From positions 186,001 to 250,000 of the forward strand of contig DOAQ01000037.1 in assembly GCA_003506435.1 (NCBI GenBank): a stretch of DNA of 64,000 nt, in the 5' to 3' direction. Below, in pieces: positions 17,355 to 26,700 of this stretch. This DNA comes from Prolixibacteraceae bacterium. Lineage in GTDB: Bacteria > Bacteroidota > Bacteroidia > Bacteroidales > Prolixibacteraceae. The notes beneath the pieces are model-generated. The model saw nothing but the letters and a program-made list of their open reading frames with translations. It ran no database searches and had not been told where the DNA came from. Each line of letters starts with the position of its first letter. Position 1 is the first letter of the stretch. The position numbers and the translations under genes were made by a program.

Positions 17355-18509
17355 TTATGCAAGGAAACTCAACAAGATACCGGCAGCAACAGCCGAACCG
17401 ATAACCCCGGCCACATTTGGCCCCATGGCATGCATAAGCAAATGGTTTGTTTTGTCGTATTCCAAACCAACGACCTGAGAAACACGGGCGCTGTCGGGCA
17501 CAGCCGATACACCAGCGTTCCCAATCAGCGGGTTCATTTTGTTACCTTCTTTCAGAAATAGGTTGATAATTTTCACAAACATTACTCCTCCGAAAGTTGC
17601 AACTACGAACGATGCAGCTCCTAGCATAAAGATACCTACTGATTTAAAGGTCAAAAAAGTAGTTGCCTGTGTTGATGCACCCACAGTTAACCCAATCAAT
17701 ATGGTCACAACGTCGATCATCGGGCCTTTGGCTGTATCAGCCAGACGTTTGGTCACTCCACTTTCTTTCAGCAGGTTCCCGAAGAAAAGCATACCTAAAA
17801 GCGGAAGACCACTGGGAACGATAAAAGTTGTTAACAACATACCGGCAATGGCAAATATTATTTTTTCTGTTTTTGAAACCGCACGCGGAGGTTTCATACG
17901 GATCAAACGTTCCTTTTTAGTAGTCAACAACTTCATTACTGGTGGTTGAATAACCGGAACAAGCGCCATGTATGAATAAGCTGCAATAGCAATTGCACCC
18001 ATTAAATCAGGAGCAAGTTTTGATGATAAGAAAATAGCTGTTGGTCCGTCAGCGCCACCAATAATACCAATTGCACCAGCTTCAGTAGGACTAAAACCTA
18101 AGGCCAACGCTAAACAATATGCACCAAAAATACCCAACTGGGCAGCAGCGCCGATTAATATTAGTTTCGGGTTCGAAATCAATGCCGAGAAATCAGTCAT
18201 AGCGCCGATTCCCAGAAAGATCAACGGAGGATAAATACCCTGAAGTACTCCAAAGTACAAATAGTTCAAAACACTACCCGATTCGTAAACCCCAATCTGA
18301 TAACCTGGGGCAAATGCAACATTTCCTACCAAAATACCAAAACCGATAGGGATCAGCAACATCGGTTCAAATTCTTTTGCAATGGCTAAATAGATAAAAG
18401 CCAAACCTATGCAAATCATGATGATGTGACCAACAGTCATATTTGCAAAAGCCGTAAACTGGAGGAATTGAGATAAGTGCTCAACAATAAATTCAAAAAA
18501 ATGCCCCAT
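17355..18509 (-). CDS. mmdB: Methylmalonyl-CoA decarboxylase beta subunit (sodium pump)
   Basis: 384-residue integral membrane protein of the OadB family and last gene of the decarboxylase operon. It carries FIYLAIAKEFEPMLLIPIGFGILVGN, the GAMTDFSALISNP loop, GAIGIIGGADGPTAIFLSSKLAP (conserved Asp in GGADGP, sodium/carboxybiotin site) and the final GNAGVSAVPDSARVSQVVGLEYDKTNHLLMHAMGPNVAGVIGSA block. By family knowledge it decarboxylates carboxybiotin on the carrier protein and pumps sodium out. It starts 3 bp after the biotin carrier stop. Confidence 0.94.
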   Translation of the reverse strand: MGHFFEFIVEHLSQFLQFTAFANMTVGHIIMICIGLAFIYLAIAKEFEPMLLIPIGFGILVGNVAFAPGYQIGVYESGSVLNYLYFGVLQGIYPPLIFLGIGAMTDFSALISNPKLILIGAAAQLGIFGAYCLALALGFSPTEAGAIGIIGGADGPTAIFLSSKLAPDLMGAIAIAAYSYMALVPVIQPPVMKLLTTKKERLIRMKPPRAVSKTEKIIFAIAGMLLTTFIVPSGLPLLGMLFFGNLLKESGVTKRLADTAKGPMIDVVTILIGLTVGASTQATTFLTFKSVGIFMLGAASFVVATFGGVMFVKIINLFLKEGNKMNPLIGNAGVSAVPDSARVSQVVGLEYDKTNHLLMHAMGPNVAGVIGSAVAAGILLSFLA

Positions 18510-18512
18510 ATC

Positions 18513-18956
18513 TTATTCTCCTATAATGATTAACACATCGCCTTCCATCACACTGTCGCCTTTATTTTTCAGAATGGAAACAACTTTCCCAACTTTATCG
18601 GCTTCAATATTGTTTTCCATTTTCATAGCTTCCAACAACAGAAGTTTTTGTCCCATTTTTACTTCATCGCCTTCCCGTACAAAAACTTCGAGAATAACAC
18701 CTGGCAGGGGCGATTTAATACTACCTGTTCCTTTCGGTCCGGAAGGGCTGCTTGTTTTGGCCACTGAAGGATGACTGTCGGTTGACGGTACTGCAACCGG
18801 ACGAACCAGTTTTGGGGTTTTTACTGGTTTTATTTCTTTATCAACTTCTACTTTGTACAAAGTTCCGTTGATCTCAATCTCGGCTATATTGTCTTCAATA
18901 GTGAGAATCTCAGTCTCGTATTGATTGCCGTTTATGGTAAATTTAAATTTCTTCAT
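18513..18956 (-). CDS. mmdC: Biotin carboxyl carrier subunit of the decarboxylase
   Basis: 147 residues. The C-terminal biotinyl domain (about 78-147) contains the EAMKMENNI motif, so biotin is attached at Lys112; the two Met flanking it are the standard biotin ligase recognition. Before it lies a Pro/Ser/Lys-rich flexible linker (about 42-78) and a small N-terminal beta domain (1-40). It carries CO2 as carboxybiotin from the alpha subunit to the membrane beta subunit. It lies 12 bp after the lamin-tail/OadG gene and 3 bp before mmdB. Confidence 0.94.
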   Translation of the reverse strand: MKKFKFTINGNQYETEILTIEDNIAEIEINGTLYKVEVDKEIKPVKTPKLVRPVAVPSTDSHPSVAKTSSPSGPKGTGSIKSPLPGVILEVFVREGDEVKMGQKLLLLEAMKMENNIEADKVGKVVSILKNKGDSVMEGDVLIIIGE

Positions 18957-18968
18957 TTCAATTGATTA

Positions 18969-19868
18969 TTAACGCGGTGTTTTTCTTAAGGTATAAATTT
19001 TTGAACTCCAGGGAGAATAGTTACGCGACACTTTCTGAATTGTCAAAACTGTATTTTCGTGATCATGCATTTCGCTCTGATACATATAAAGAGCCATGGC
19101 AATTGCAGCATTAACTTCACCTGAAATCTCTTCTTTTACTTGTTTAACTACTTTGGTTTCAACTTTTTCTTTTGATTTAACGGTACCGGCAGCCTTACGG
19201 ATAAAGAAGCGGCCCATATTTTTGTAAATCACATACAGGATGGCAAGTGCAGAAAATACTACAAACATGGCAATTGCAGTCATGCCAACTCCATATGGGT
19301 CTATTTCAACAAAACTTTCACCTGCTGTTTTTTTCCTGGTGTAATCGTTATTTGCTCCCGGAGTTGATTTTTCAAGATATACCCATTGCTCACTGTCATT
19401 GGTTGGTCTTCCATAAGTGATGTCAGGTTTGTTTTCCAATGGTAAATCAACTTTATCGACCAGTGTTCTTCCGTCAGCATTGAATAAGGCAATGGTTTTT
19501 GCTCCATCCAAATCAAAATTTAAATGAAAGATACCACGTGTAGGATGGTTGTCAGCCCAAAAAACCATGTAACACCTTGAAGGTATTTTGGTAGTTGGGT
19601 CACCGGTTGGAATCCAGTATTTAGTCGGATTGCTCAGATCGTCAGTCAGGTAACATCCGCCGATATTAACCGTGTTATAGGCCGAATTGAATATTTCAAT
19701 CCATGCCGTATGCATACCGAAATCGTCAACTGTATTTGAATCATTGAGCACCAATATCTCATTTATTTTTAAGTCGCTGGCATTTTGAGCGCTGGCGACA
19801 TTGGTACTTGCAACAATCAAAAGCAGAACGGCAATTCCGGATAAAAAATGTTTAATTCTTCTTTGCAT
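18969..19868 (-). CDS. OadG-type gamma subunit fused to a lamin-tail domain
   Basis: 299 residues. A signal peptide (HFLSGIAVLLLIVASTNVASAQ) is followed by an extracytoplasmic lamin-tail domain (about 30-170: LKINEILVLNDSNTVDDFGMHTAWIEIFNS, VNIGGCYLTDDLSNPTKYWIP, VFWADNHPTRG). One membrane helix (about 192-215, MTAIAMFVVFSALAILYVIYK) then leads into a cytoplasmic part with a charged linker and ALYMYQSEMHDHENTVLTIQKVSRNYSPWSSKIYTLRKTPR, the usual Bacteroidota OadG ending. It should anchor the decarboxylase alpha subunit and biotin carrier to the beta subunit. The external domain is an addition compared with proteobacterial OadG; its role is unknown, perhaps contact with the cell wall or another membrane complex. 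Confidence 0.85.
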   Translation of the reverse strand: MQRRIKHFLSGIAVLLLIVASTNVASAQNASDLKINEILVLNDSNTVDDFGMHTAWIEIFNSAYNTVNIGGCYLTDDLSNPTKYWIPTGDPTTKIPSRCYMVFWADNHPTRGIFHLNFDLDGAKTIALFNADGRTLVDKVDLPLENKPDITYGRPTNDSEQWVYLEKSTPGANNDYTRKKTAGESFVEIDPYGVGMTAIAMFVVFSALAILYVIYKNMGRFFIRKAAGTVKSKEKVETKVVKQVKEEISGEVNAAIAMALYMYQSEMHDHENTVLTIQKVSRNYSPWSSKIYTLRKTPR

Positions 19869-19877
19869 GATTGTTGG

Positions 19878-21437
19878 TTATAATGGAATATTGGTGTGTT
19901 TTTTCGCAGGCATCACATCTTTTTTGGTTGCCAAAGCCTGAAGTGCGCGGATAATCCGGAACCGGGTATTGCGCGGCTCAATTACATCGTCGATGTAACC
20001 ATATTGAGCTGCATTGTACGGGTTGGCGAATTTATCTTTGTATTCTTCTTCTGACTGGCTGACAAATGCTGCACGTTCTACTTCATTTTCAATAGATGCT
20101 ATTTTTTTGTTCTGAAGCACTTCGATGGCGCCTTTTGGTCCCATAACGGCAATTTCGCCGGTTGGCCACGAGTAGTTGATGTCGCCGCGCAAATGTTTGG
20201 AACTCATCACACAATACGCGCCACCATACGATTTACGCAGGATGATGGTAACTTTTGGCACCGTTGCTTCGCCGTAAGCAAATAACAATTTAGCACCATG
20301 AGTAATAATGCCGCCATATTCCTGGGCTGTTCCGGGAAGGAATCCAGGCACATCAACCAAGGTTACAATCGGAATATTAAATGCGTCGCAGAAACGAACG
20401 AACCGGGCTGCTTTACGTGAAGCATTGATATCCAGCACACCGGCCAGATAGTTCGGTTGGTTGGCAACAATACCGGTTGAAACACCATTAAAACGGGCAA
20501 ATCCGACCACAATATTCTGTGCGTAATTACGATGAACTTCAAAAAATTCGTGATAGTCGGCAATCGAATGAATAACGTCTTTCACGTCATACGGTTTGTT
20601 TGGGTTGTCTGGAATAACTTCGTTAAGAAAATCATCCAAACGGTCAATCGGATCATCGCAGGGAGCCAACGGAGCATCTTCCAGGTTGTTTTGCGGCAAG
20701 TAACTCAACAATTTACGAATCAACAAAAGACCTTCATTTTCATCTTCAGCAATGAAATGAGAAACGCCGGATTTCGATCCGTGAACAGAAGCGCCACCCA
20801 ATTGTTCGTCAGTTACCACTTCTCCGGTTACGGTCTTCACCACTTTCGGGCCGGTAACAAACATGTATGATGAATCTTTGGTCATCATGATAAAGTCGGT
20901 CAACGCCGGAGAATAAACAGCGCCGCCCGCACAGGGGCCGAAAATAGCCGAGATTTGCGGAACAACTCCCGATGCCATGATATTGCGTTCAAAAATTTCA
21001 GCATAACCGGCCAGCGCTGTTACACCTTCCTGAATACGTGCGCCGCCTGAATCATTGATGCCGATAATGGGGGCCCCCACTTTCATGGCCATATCCATTA
21101 CCTTGCAGATTTTCAGTGCATAAGTTTCGGACAATGACCCTCCAAAAACGGTAAAATCCTGTGCATAAATATACACAACCCGTCCGTCGATGGTTCCCTG
21201 ACCGGTTACCACGCCATCTCCCAAAAATTTAGTTTTATCGATACCAAAGTTGGTGCAACGATGCTGCACGAACATGTCATACTCTTCGAAACTTCCTTCA
21301 TCCAAAAGCAATTCAATTCGCTCACGGGCAGTCATCTTGCCTTTCTGGTGTTGAGCTTCGACTCGTTTTTCTCCACCACCTAATTTAGCCTCAGCTCTTA
21401 GATCGATGAGTTGTTTAATTTTGTCTTGATTATTCAT
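19878..21437 (-). CDS. mmdA: Methylmalonyl-CoA decarboxylase alpha / acyl-CoA carboxyltransferase subunit
   Basis: 519-residue carboxyltransferase with the two crotonase-like halves of the PCCB/MmdA family. Motifs: VVYIYAQDFTVFGGSLSETYALK, GINDSGGARIQEGVTALAGYAEIF (N-half oxyanion Gly-Gly), FGPCAGGAVYSPALTDFIMM, then the C-half PGFLPGTAQEYGGIITHGAKLL and RKSYGGAYCVMSSKHLRGD. It moves the carboxyl group from (S)-methylmalonyl-CoA to biotin, releasing propionyl-CoA. With epimerase, biotin carrier, OadG and OadB in one operon the decarboxylase direction (energy-conserving) is far more likely than propionyl-CoA carboxylase. It starts 29 bp after the epimerase. Confidence 0.95.
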   Translation of the reverse strand: MNNQDKIKQLIDLRAEAKLGGGEKRVEAQHQKGKMTARERIELLLDEGSFEEYDMFVQHRCTNFGIDKTKFLGDGVVTGQGTIDGRVVYIYAQDFTVFGGSLSETYALKICKVMDMAMKVGAPIIGINDSGGARIQEGVTALAGYAEIFERNIMASGVVPQISAIFGPCAGGAVYSPALTDFIMMTKDSSYMFVTGPKVVKTVTGEVVTDEQLGGASVHGSKSGVSHFIAEDENEGLLLIRKLLSYLPQNNLEDAPLAPCDDPIDRLDDFLNEVIPDNPNKPYDVKDVIHSIADYHEFFEVHRNYAQNIVVGFARFNGVSTGIVANQPNYLAGVLDINASRKAARFVRFCDAFNIPIVTLVDVPGFLPGTAQEYGGIITHGAKLLFAYGEATVPKVTIILRKSYGGAYCVMSSKHLRGDINYSWPTGEIAVMGPKGAIEVLQNKKIASIENEVERAAFVSQSEEEYKDKFANPYNAAQYGYIDDVIEPRNTRFRIIRALQALATKKDVMPAKKHTNIPL

Positions 21438-21466
21438 TGTAGTTGTAAAATATTAGGATAAATCTA

Positions 21467-21868
21467 TTATTCAGAACAAAGCTCAGTCAAAACGCCCAAG
21501 GTCGACTTTGGATGAAGGAAGCCGATATTCAGGCCTTCTGCCCCTTTGCGTCCGGTTTTGTCGATCAGTTGGACACCGGAGGCTTCAACATCTTTCAATG
21601 CCTCGTTTACATTTTCAACGGCAAAAGCCAGGTGATGTACGCCTACTCCTTTTTTCTCGATGAATTTACCGATAGGCCCTTCCGGATCGGTTGACTCCAG
21701 AAGTTCAATTTTAGTTTGTCCGACCTTAAAAAAAGCAGTCTTCACTTTCTGGTCGGCTACTTCTTCTACGGCATAACATTTCAGGCCAAGTACTTTTTCA
21801 TAATAAGGAATTGCTTCTTCCAAACTGTTTACTGCAATTCCGATGTGTTCGATATGTGAAATTTTCAT
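21467..21868 (-). CDS. mce: Methylmalonyl-CoA epimerase
   Basis: 133 residues, one vicinal-oxygen-chelate (glyoxalase-like) protein. Metal ligands can be assigned to His7-type (ISHIEHIGIAV), the VGVHHLAF histidine and the final Glu of LGVLTELCSE, with Glu in KIELLES. It interconverts (R)- and (S)-methylmalonyl-CoA, feeding the decarboxylase encoded by the four genes downstream. It is the first gene of the operon; about 210 bp upstream separate it from the CoA-transferase terminator. Methylmalonyl-CoA mutase, which should supply its substrate, is not in this window. Confidence 0.95.
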   Translation of the reverse strand: MKISHIEHIGIAVNSLEEAIPYYEKVLGLKCYAVEEVADQKVKTAFFKVGQTKIELLESTDPEGPIGKFIEKKGVGVHHLAFAVENVNEALKDVEASGVQLIDKTGRKGAEGLNIGFLHPKSTLGVLTELCSE

Positions 21869-22048
21869 CGCTATTAAATTTTTATAAGTGATAGTTTGCG
21901 TAGTTTTTTTCTGCTTTTAGTGTTTTTTCAAACAATTAGCTCTAAAATTCGACTTTTGATTTAAATTTTTTTAGATGCACGAAAAGAAAGTACAAAATTA
22001 CTGTCTGAAAATTGAAAAAACATAAAGAATATCAATATTTTATAAAGA

Positions 22049-22073
22049 AAAAGGCAGGGTACTCCCTGCCTTT
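22049..22073 (-). terminator. Terminator of the CoA-transferase gene
   Basis: Perfect 10-bp stem AAAGGCAGGG / CCCTGCCTTT with a TACT loop; on the minus strand it is followed by TTTCTTTATAAAA. Ten bases after the stop at 22083. Confidence 0.85.
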
Positions 22074-22082
22074 GCTATTTTT

Positions 22083-23393
22083 TTACTTTTGATTACATAT
22101 AAACCTATAATGAGAACCAAACCTCTCAAATGCTGCCTGATCCAATGCCTCCTTATGATTGGGATGTGCAATGGAAATAAGCAGACGTGCCCGTTCCTGC
22201 AATGTTTTCCCATACAAGTTCACAGCACCGAATTCAGTCACAACCCAGTGTATATTGGCACGTGTACTGACCACGCCTGATCCGGGGATCAGAATGGGAC
22301 TGATTTTTGAAACTCCTTTTTCAGTAACAGAAGGAATGGCAATAATTGGCTTTCCGCCTTTCGAATGGCCGGCGCCACGAATAAAGTCAATCTGGCCGCC
22401 AACACCTGAGTAATGTTTGGTTCCGATTGAATCGGCACAAACCTGTCCTGTAAGGTCGATGGCGATTGCTGAGTTGATAGCAGTTACTTTATCGAGCTTG
22501 CGGATAACGTGTACACCATTGGTATGTGCCACATCCATCATGGCCACCCGTGGATTGTCGTTTACAAAATCATACAATGCCTGGGTTCCCATCAGGAAAG
22601 ATGCAACCATTTTGCCCCGGTCAATACTTTTGTGTTTTCCGGTAACGATGCCTTTTTCAACCAAAGGAAGAATTCCGTCGGCAAACATTTCAGTATGAAC
22701 GCCCAGATCTTTGTGATTACCCAACTGCGCAAGAACAGCATTCGGAATACCGCCGATACCCATTTGCAAACAAGCTCCATCGTCAACCAACTCGGCTACA
22801 TTTATACCAATCTGAGTTTCCTGTTCTGTTAGCGGAGCAAAACTATGCGTATATAATTTAATGTCATCTTCAACGAAGATGTCGATTTCATCAATATGGA
22901 TCATTGCATCGCCCCAGCAACGAGGTACATTCGGATTGACAGCAGCAATCACTATATCTGCGCACTCAACAGCAGCAAGGGTAGCATCAACCGAAGTTCC
23001 CAGCGATACAAATCCATGATTATCAGGAGTAGAAACCATGATCATGGCCACATTCACTTTCAGATAACCTTCGCGGATCAGTTTCTGTGTTTCGCTAAGG
23101 AAAACAGGAATATAATCGGCATAACCAGCCTGGGTTTGTTTGCGCAGGTTACCCCCTACAAAAAACTGTTCGGAACAAAAGATGCCTTCGAATTCAGGAT
23201 TGGCATACTCTACTTCTCCCTCAACATGAATGTGTTGAATGAAAACATTTTTGATTTCTCCCCTGCGGCCTCTTTCGACCATTGGTTTAATTAATGTATG
23301 GGGGGTCACCGCGACGCTGCTTAGATGGACACGGTCGCCTGATTTAATGACTTTAACCGCCTCTTCGGCGCTTACATATTTAATTTGCTTCAT
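22083..23393 (-). CDS. Acetyl-CoA hydrolase/CoA-transferase family protein
   Basis: 436 residues from the ATG at 23393 (MKQIKYVSAEEAVKVIKSGDRVHLSS); an in-frame ATG at 23426 would only add a non-conserved 11 residues and overlap the promoter box. It has the two-domain CoA-transferase I fold: the N-half ends with DIVIAAVNPNVPRCWGD, the C-half contains CLQMGIGGIPNAVLAQLG, the catalytic glutamate in LGVHTEMFADG and SGVGGQIDFIRGAGHSKGGKPIIA. Closest relatives by motif are 4-hydroxybutyrate/butyrate-type CoA-transferases and acetate:succinyl-CoA transferases. Beside the propionate operon it could move CoA between acyl products and acetate or succinate; the acceptor is not decided by sequence. Confidence 0.9.
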   Translation of the reverse strand: MKQIKYVSAEEAVKVIKSGDRVHLSSVAVTPHTLIKPMVERGRRGEIKNVFIQHIHVEGEVEYANPEFEGIFCSEQFFVGGNLRKQTQAGYADYIPVFLSETQKLIREGYLKVNVAMIMVSTPDNHGFVSLGTSVDATLAAVECADIVIAAVNPNVPRCWGDAMIHIDEIDIFVEDDIKLYTHSFAPLTEQETQIGINVAELVDDGACLQMGIGGIPNAVLAQLGNHKDLGVHTEMFADGILPLVEKGIVTGKHKSIDRGKMVASFLMGTQALYDFVNDNPRVAMMDVAHTNGVHVIRKLDKVTAINSAIAIDLTGQVCADSIGTKHYSGVGGQIDFIRGAGHSKGGKPIIAIPSVTEKGVSKISPILIPGSGVVSTRANIHWVVTEFGAVNLYGKTLQERARLLISIAHPNHKEALDQAAFERFGSHYRFICNQK

Positions 23394-23433
23394 AGTAATT
23401 ATTTGAAAAGATTGCCCTTTTTTCAATTGCGCG

Positions 23434-23441
23434 CAAAGATA
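23434..23441 (-). promoter_or_regulatory. Candidate -7 box for the CoA-transferase gene
   Basis: Minus-strand TATCTTTG (consensus TAnnTTTG), about 40 bases before the start at 23393. The nearest TTTG upstream leaves only a 13-base spacer, so the -33 is doubtful. Confidence 0.45.
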
Positions 23442-23636
23442 AATATTAATTTACCAAAGGCAGGTTGCAAAAATCTTATTTAAAAAGGGTCTAAAGAAAT
23501 GGCTGTCATTTGTAAACTTAACGTTAATTCAAGGAAAAAGAACATGACACTTATCAGGAATAAGGAATATTCACTGAGTACTGTCCACTATGGTTTTATT
23601 AACATCAAAGCTGTATTTCTTTTTTTATTTCACCGA

Positions 23637-23664
23637 TTGTTCTTTTAAAGTTGTTTTATCTTTG
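23637..23664 (+). promoter_or_regulatory. purL promoter
   Basis: -33 TTG at 23637-23639, 17-base spacer, -7 TATCTTTG at 23657-23664. Predicted leader of about 45-50 bases to the ATG at 23718. No purine riboswitch fold is apparent in that leader. Confidence 0.6.
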
Positions 23665-23717
23665 TGACGTTGAAAAACGTGCCTTTCAGGCCTCAGTGAA
23701 AATTTAAACATTCCAAC

Positions 23718-26700
23718 ATGATCCTATTTTTTAAGACCCCGGAAAAAAGTATTATCGCCGTCAATGCAAAACAGGAACTCAGCCTGACTGATATTGAAAA
23801 ACTTCTCTGGTTATTTGGAGGAGCGGAACAATTAAAGAAGGAAATCCTCGAAGGCTGGTTTGTCGGGCCACGCAAGGAAATGCTGACCCCATGGAGCACC
23901 AATGCCGTTGAAATCACCCAGAATATGGGAGTACCGGGAATTGTCAGGATGGAAGAATATATACAAGTTCTTGATGAAAAAGCGGGTTATGACCCCATGC
24001 TGAAAGCAATGTACCACAACCTCGACCAGAAAATTTTTACCATCGATAAAAAACCAGATCCGATTATGGCAATAGAAGACATTGCCACCTATAACGAGCA
24101 GGAAGGTTTGGCGTTGAGCCAGGAAGAAATTGATTATCTGAATGATGTATCTAAAAAACTGGGCCGCAAACTTACCGACAGCGAAGTATTTGGTTTCTCG
24201 CAGGTAAATTCGGAACACTGCCGTCATAAAATTTTCAACGGATCGTTTATCATTGACGGAGTGGAACAGGAAATGTCGCTTTTCCAGATGATTAAAAAGA
24301 CTTCAAAAGAAAACCCAAATACAATTATTTCAGCATACAAAGACAATTGTTCGTTTGTACAGGGGCCGGTTGTTGAGCAATTTGCCCCGGCAACGCAGGA
24401 CAAACCCGATTTTTTCGAAGTAAAAGATATTGAAACCGTGCTTTCACTGAAAGCTGAAACACATAATTTCCCGACCACAGTGGAACCGTTCAACGGAGCA
24501 TCGACCGGGACAGGTGGCGAAATTCGCGACCGTATTGCCGGGGGAAAAGGAAGTTTGCCCATTGCGGGAACGGCTGTTTACATGACTTCGTATCCGCGCA
24601 CCGAAAGCGCCCGTTCATGGGAACAGGCTACCGAAGAACGCGACTGGCTGTATCAAACTCCGGAAGAAATCCTGATTAAGGCATCGAACGGGGCCAGCGA
24701 TTTCGGAAATAAATTTGGCCAGCCCATCATTACCGGCTCAGTTCTCACTTTTGAACATTTCGAGGCATACAAAAAATACGGGTTCGACAAAGTCATCATG
24801 TTAGCCGGAGGAATCGGTTTTGGCGCGAAGAAAGACAGTTTAAAAGAGGTACCAACCAAAGGCGACAAAGTGGTTCTTTTGGGTGGCGACAACTACCGAA
24901 TCGGGATGGGCGGCGGCGCTGTTTCGTCGGTCGATACCGGCGAATTCGACAACGCCATTGAGTTGAACGCCGTGCAGCGTGCCAATCCGGAAATGCAAAA
25001 ACGTGCCTACAACGCCATCCGCGCGCTGGCCGAATCCGATAACAATCCGATTATTTCCATCCATGACCACGGCGCCGGGGGCCACTTGAACTGCCTCTCG
25101 GAATTGGTGGAAGCGACCGGTGGTAAAATAGACACGGCCAAATTGCCTGTCGGCGACCCCACCCTATCGCAAAAAGAAATTGTGGGCAACGAATCGCAGG
25201 AACGCATGGGCCTTGTCATTCATGAAAAAGATGTTGAACTGCTGCAAAAAATTGCCGACCGCGAACGCGCCCCAATGTATGTAATTGGCGAATCGACCGG
25301 CGACATGCAGTTTACTTTCGAGAACTCGCTGACCGGCGAAAAACCTATCGACTGGCAATTGAGCTACATGTTCGGAAAACCGCCGAAAACAGTTTTGACT
25401 GACAAAACAGTTGAAACACACTTCGACGAATTAAAATACAATCAGGATAAAATTGAAGAATATTTGGAAAATGTTCTCCAGCTCGAATCGGTGGCTTGCA
25501 AAGACTGGCTCACCAACAAAGTCGACCGTTCGGTAACCGGGCGTATTGCCAAGCAGCAAACCGCCGGGAAAATACAGTTGCCACTGAATAATGTTGGCGT
25601 CATCACTCTCGATTATCAAGGGAAAAGCGGAATTGCAACAACCATTGGGCACGCGCCGGTAGCTGCGCTGGTTTCTGCTGAAAACGGTTCGATACTAGCT
25701 ATCGCCGAATCGCTTACCAACATTGTGTTTGCGCCGCTTGCCGATAAAATGAAGAGCGTTTCACTGAGCGCCAACTGGATGTGGCCGGCTAAAAACGAAG
25801 GCGAAAATGCCCGCATTTACAAAGCAGTAAAAGCGGCCAGCGATTTTACCTGTGCATTGGGAATCAACATTCCGACCGGAAAAGACTCGATGTCGATGAC
25901 CCAGAAATACAAGGACGACGTGGTCTACGCGCCGGGAACCGTTATTATTTCTGCATCGGGCGAAGTAACCGACGTTAAAAAAGTGGTGGAACCTGTTTTG
26001 GTGAACGATCCGGAAAAAGCAATTTATTTAGTTGACTTCTCGCAATCGGGCAAAGCACTGGGCGGAAGCGCTTTCTCTCAAATCATTAACAAACTGGGCA
26101 ATGAAACGCCAACCGTGGCCGATCCTGCCTATTTTGTGAAAGCATTCAATGCCATTCAGGAACAAATTGAAGCCGAAAATATTCTGGCCGGACACGACAT
26201 TTCTTCGGGTGGTTTGATCACTACTCTGCTCGAAATGTGTTTCACCAGCAACGAAACCGGGATGCAACTCGATCTTTCAGGAATAAATGAAAAAGATACC
26301 GTAAAACTGATTTTTAGCGAAAATCCGGGATTGGTACTTCAACCCGAAAATTCAGCAAAATTTGAAACCGGTTTAAAAGCCGCTGGTGTGGCATTTGTAA
26401 AAATCGGCCAGCCAACCAATGTTTCAAGTTGCATTGTAACGAATTTCGATGCAGCGCTGGAACTGGATATTGCCTCGTTGCGCGACCTCTGGTTCAAGTC
26501 GTCGTACCTGCTCGACCGGAAACAAAGCGGCGAAAAGCTGGCGCTCGAACGCTATAAAAACTATAAGAAAAACGAACTTCAATACGACTTTAAAAACTTT
26601 ACCGGCAAAGCTGCCGATTACGGAATCGACCTGAAACGCAGAAAACCCAGTGGCATAAAAGCGGCTATCATTCGAGAAAAAGGAGTGAATGGCGACCGTG

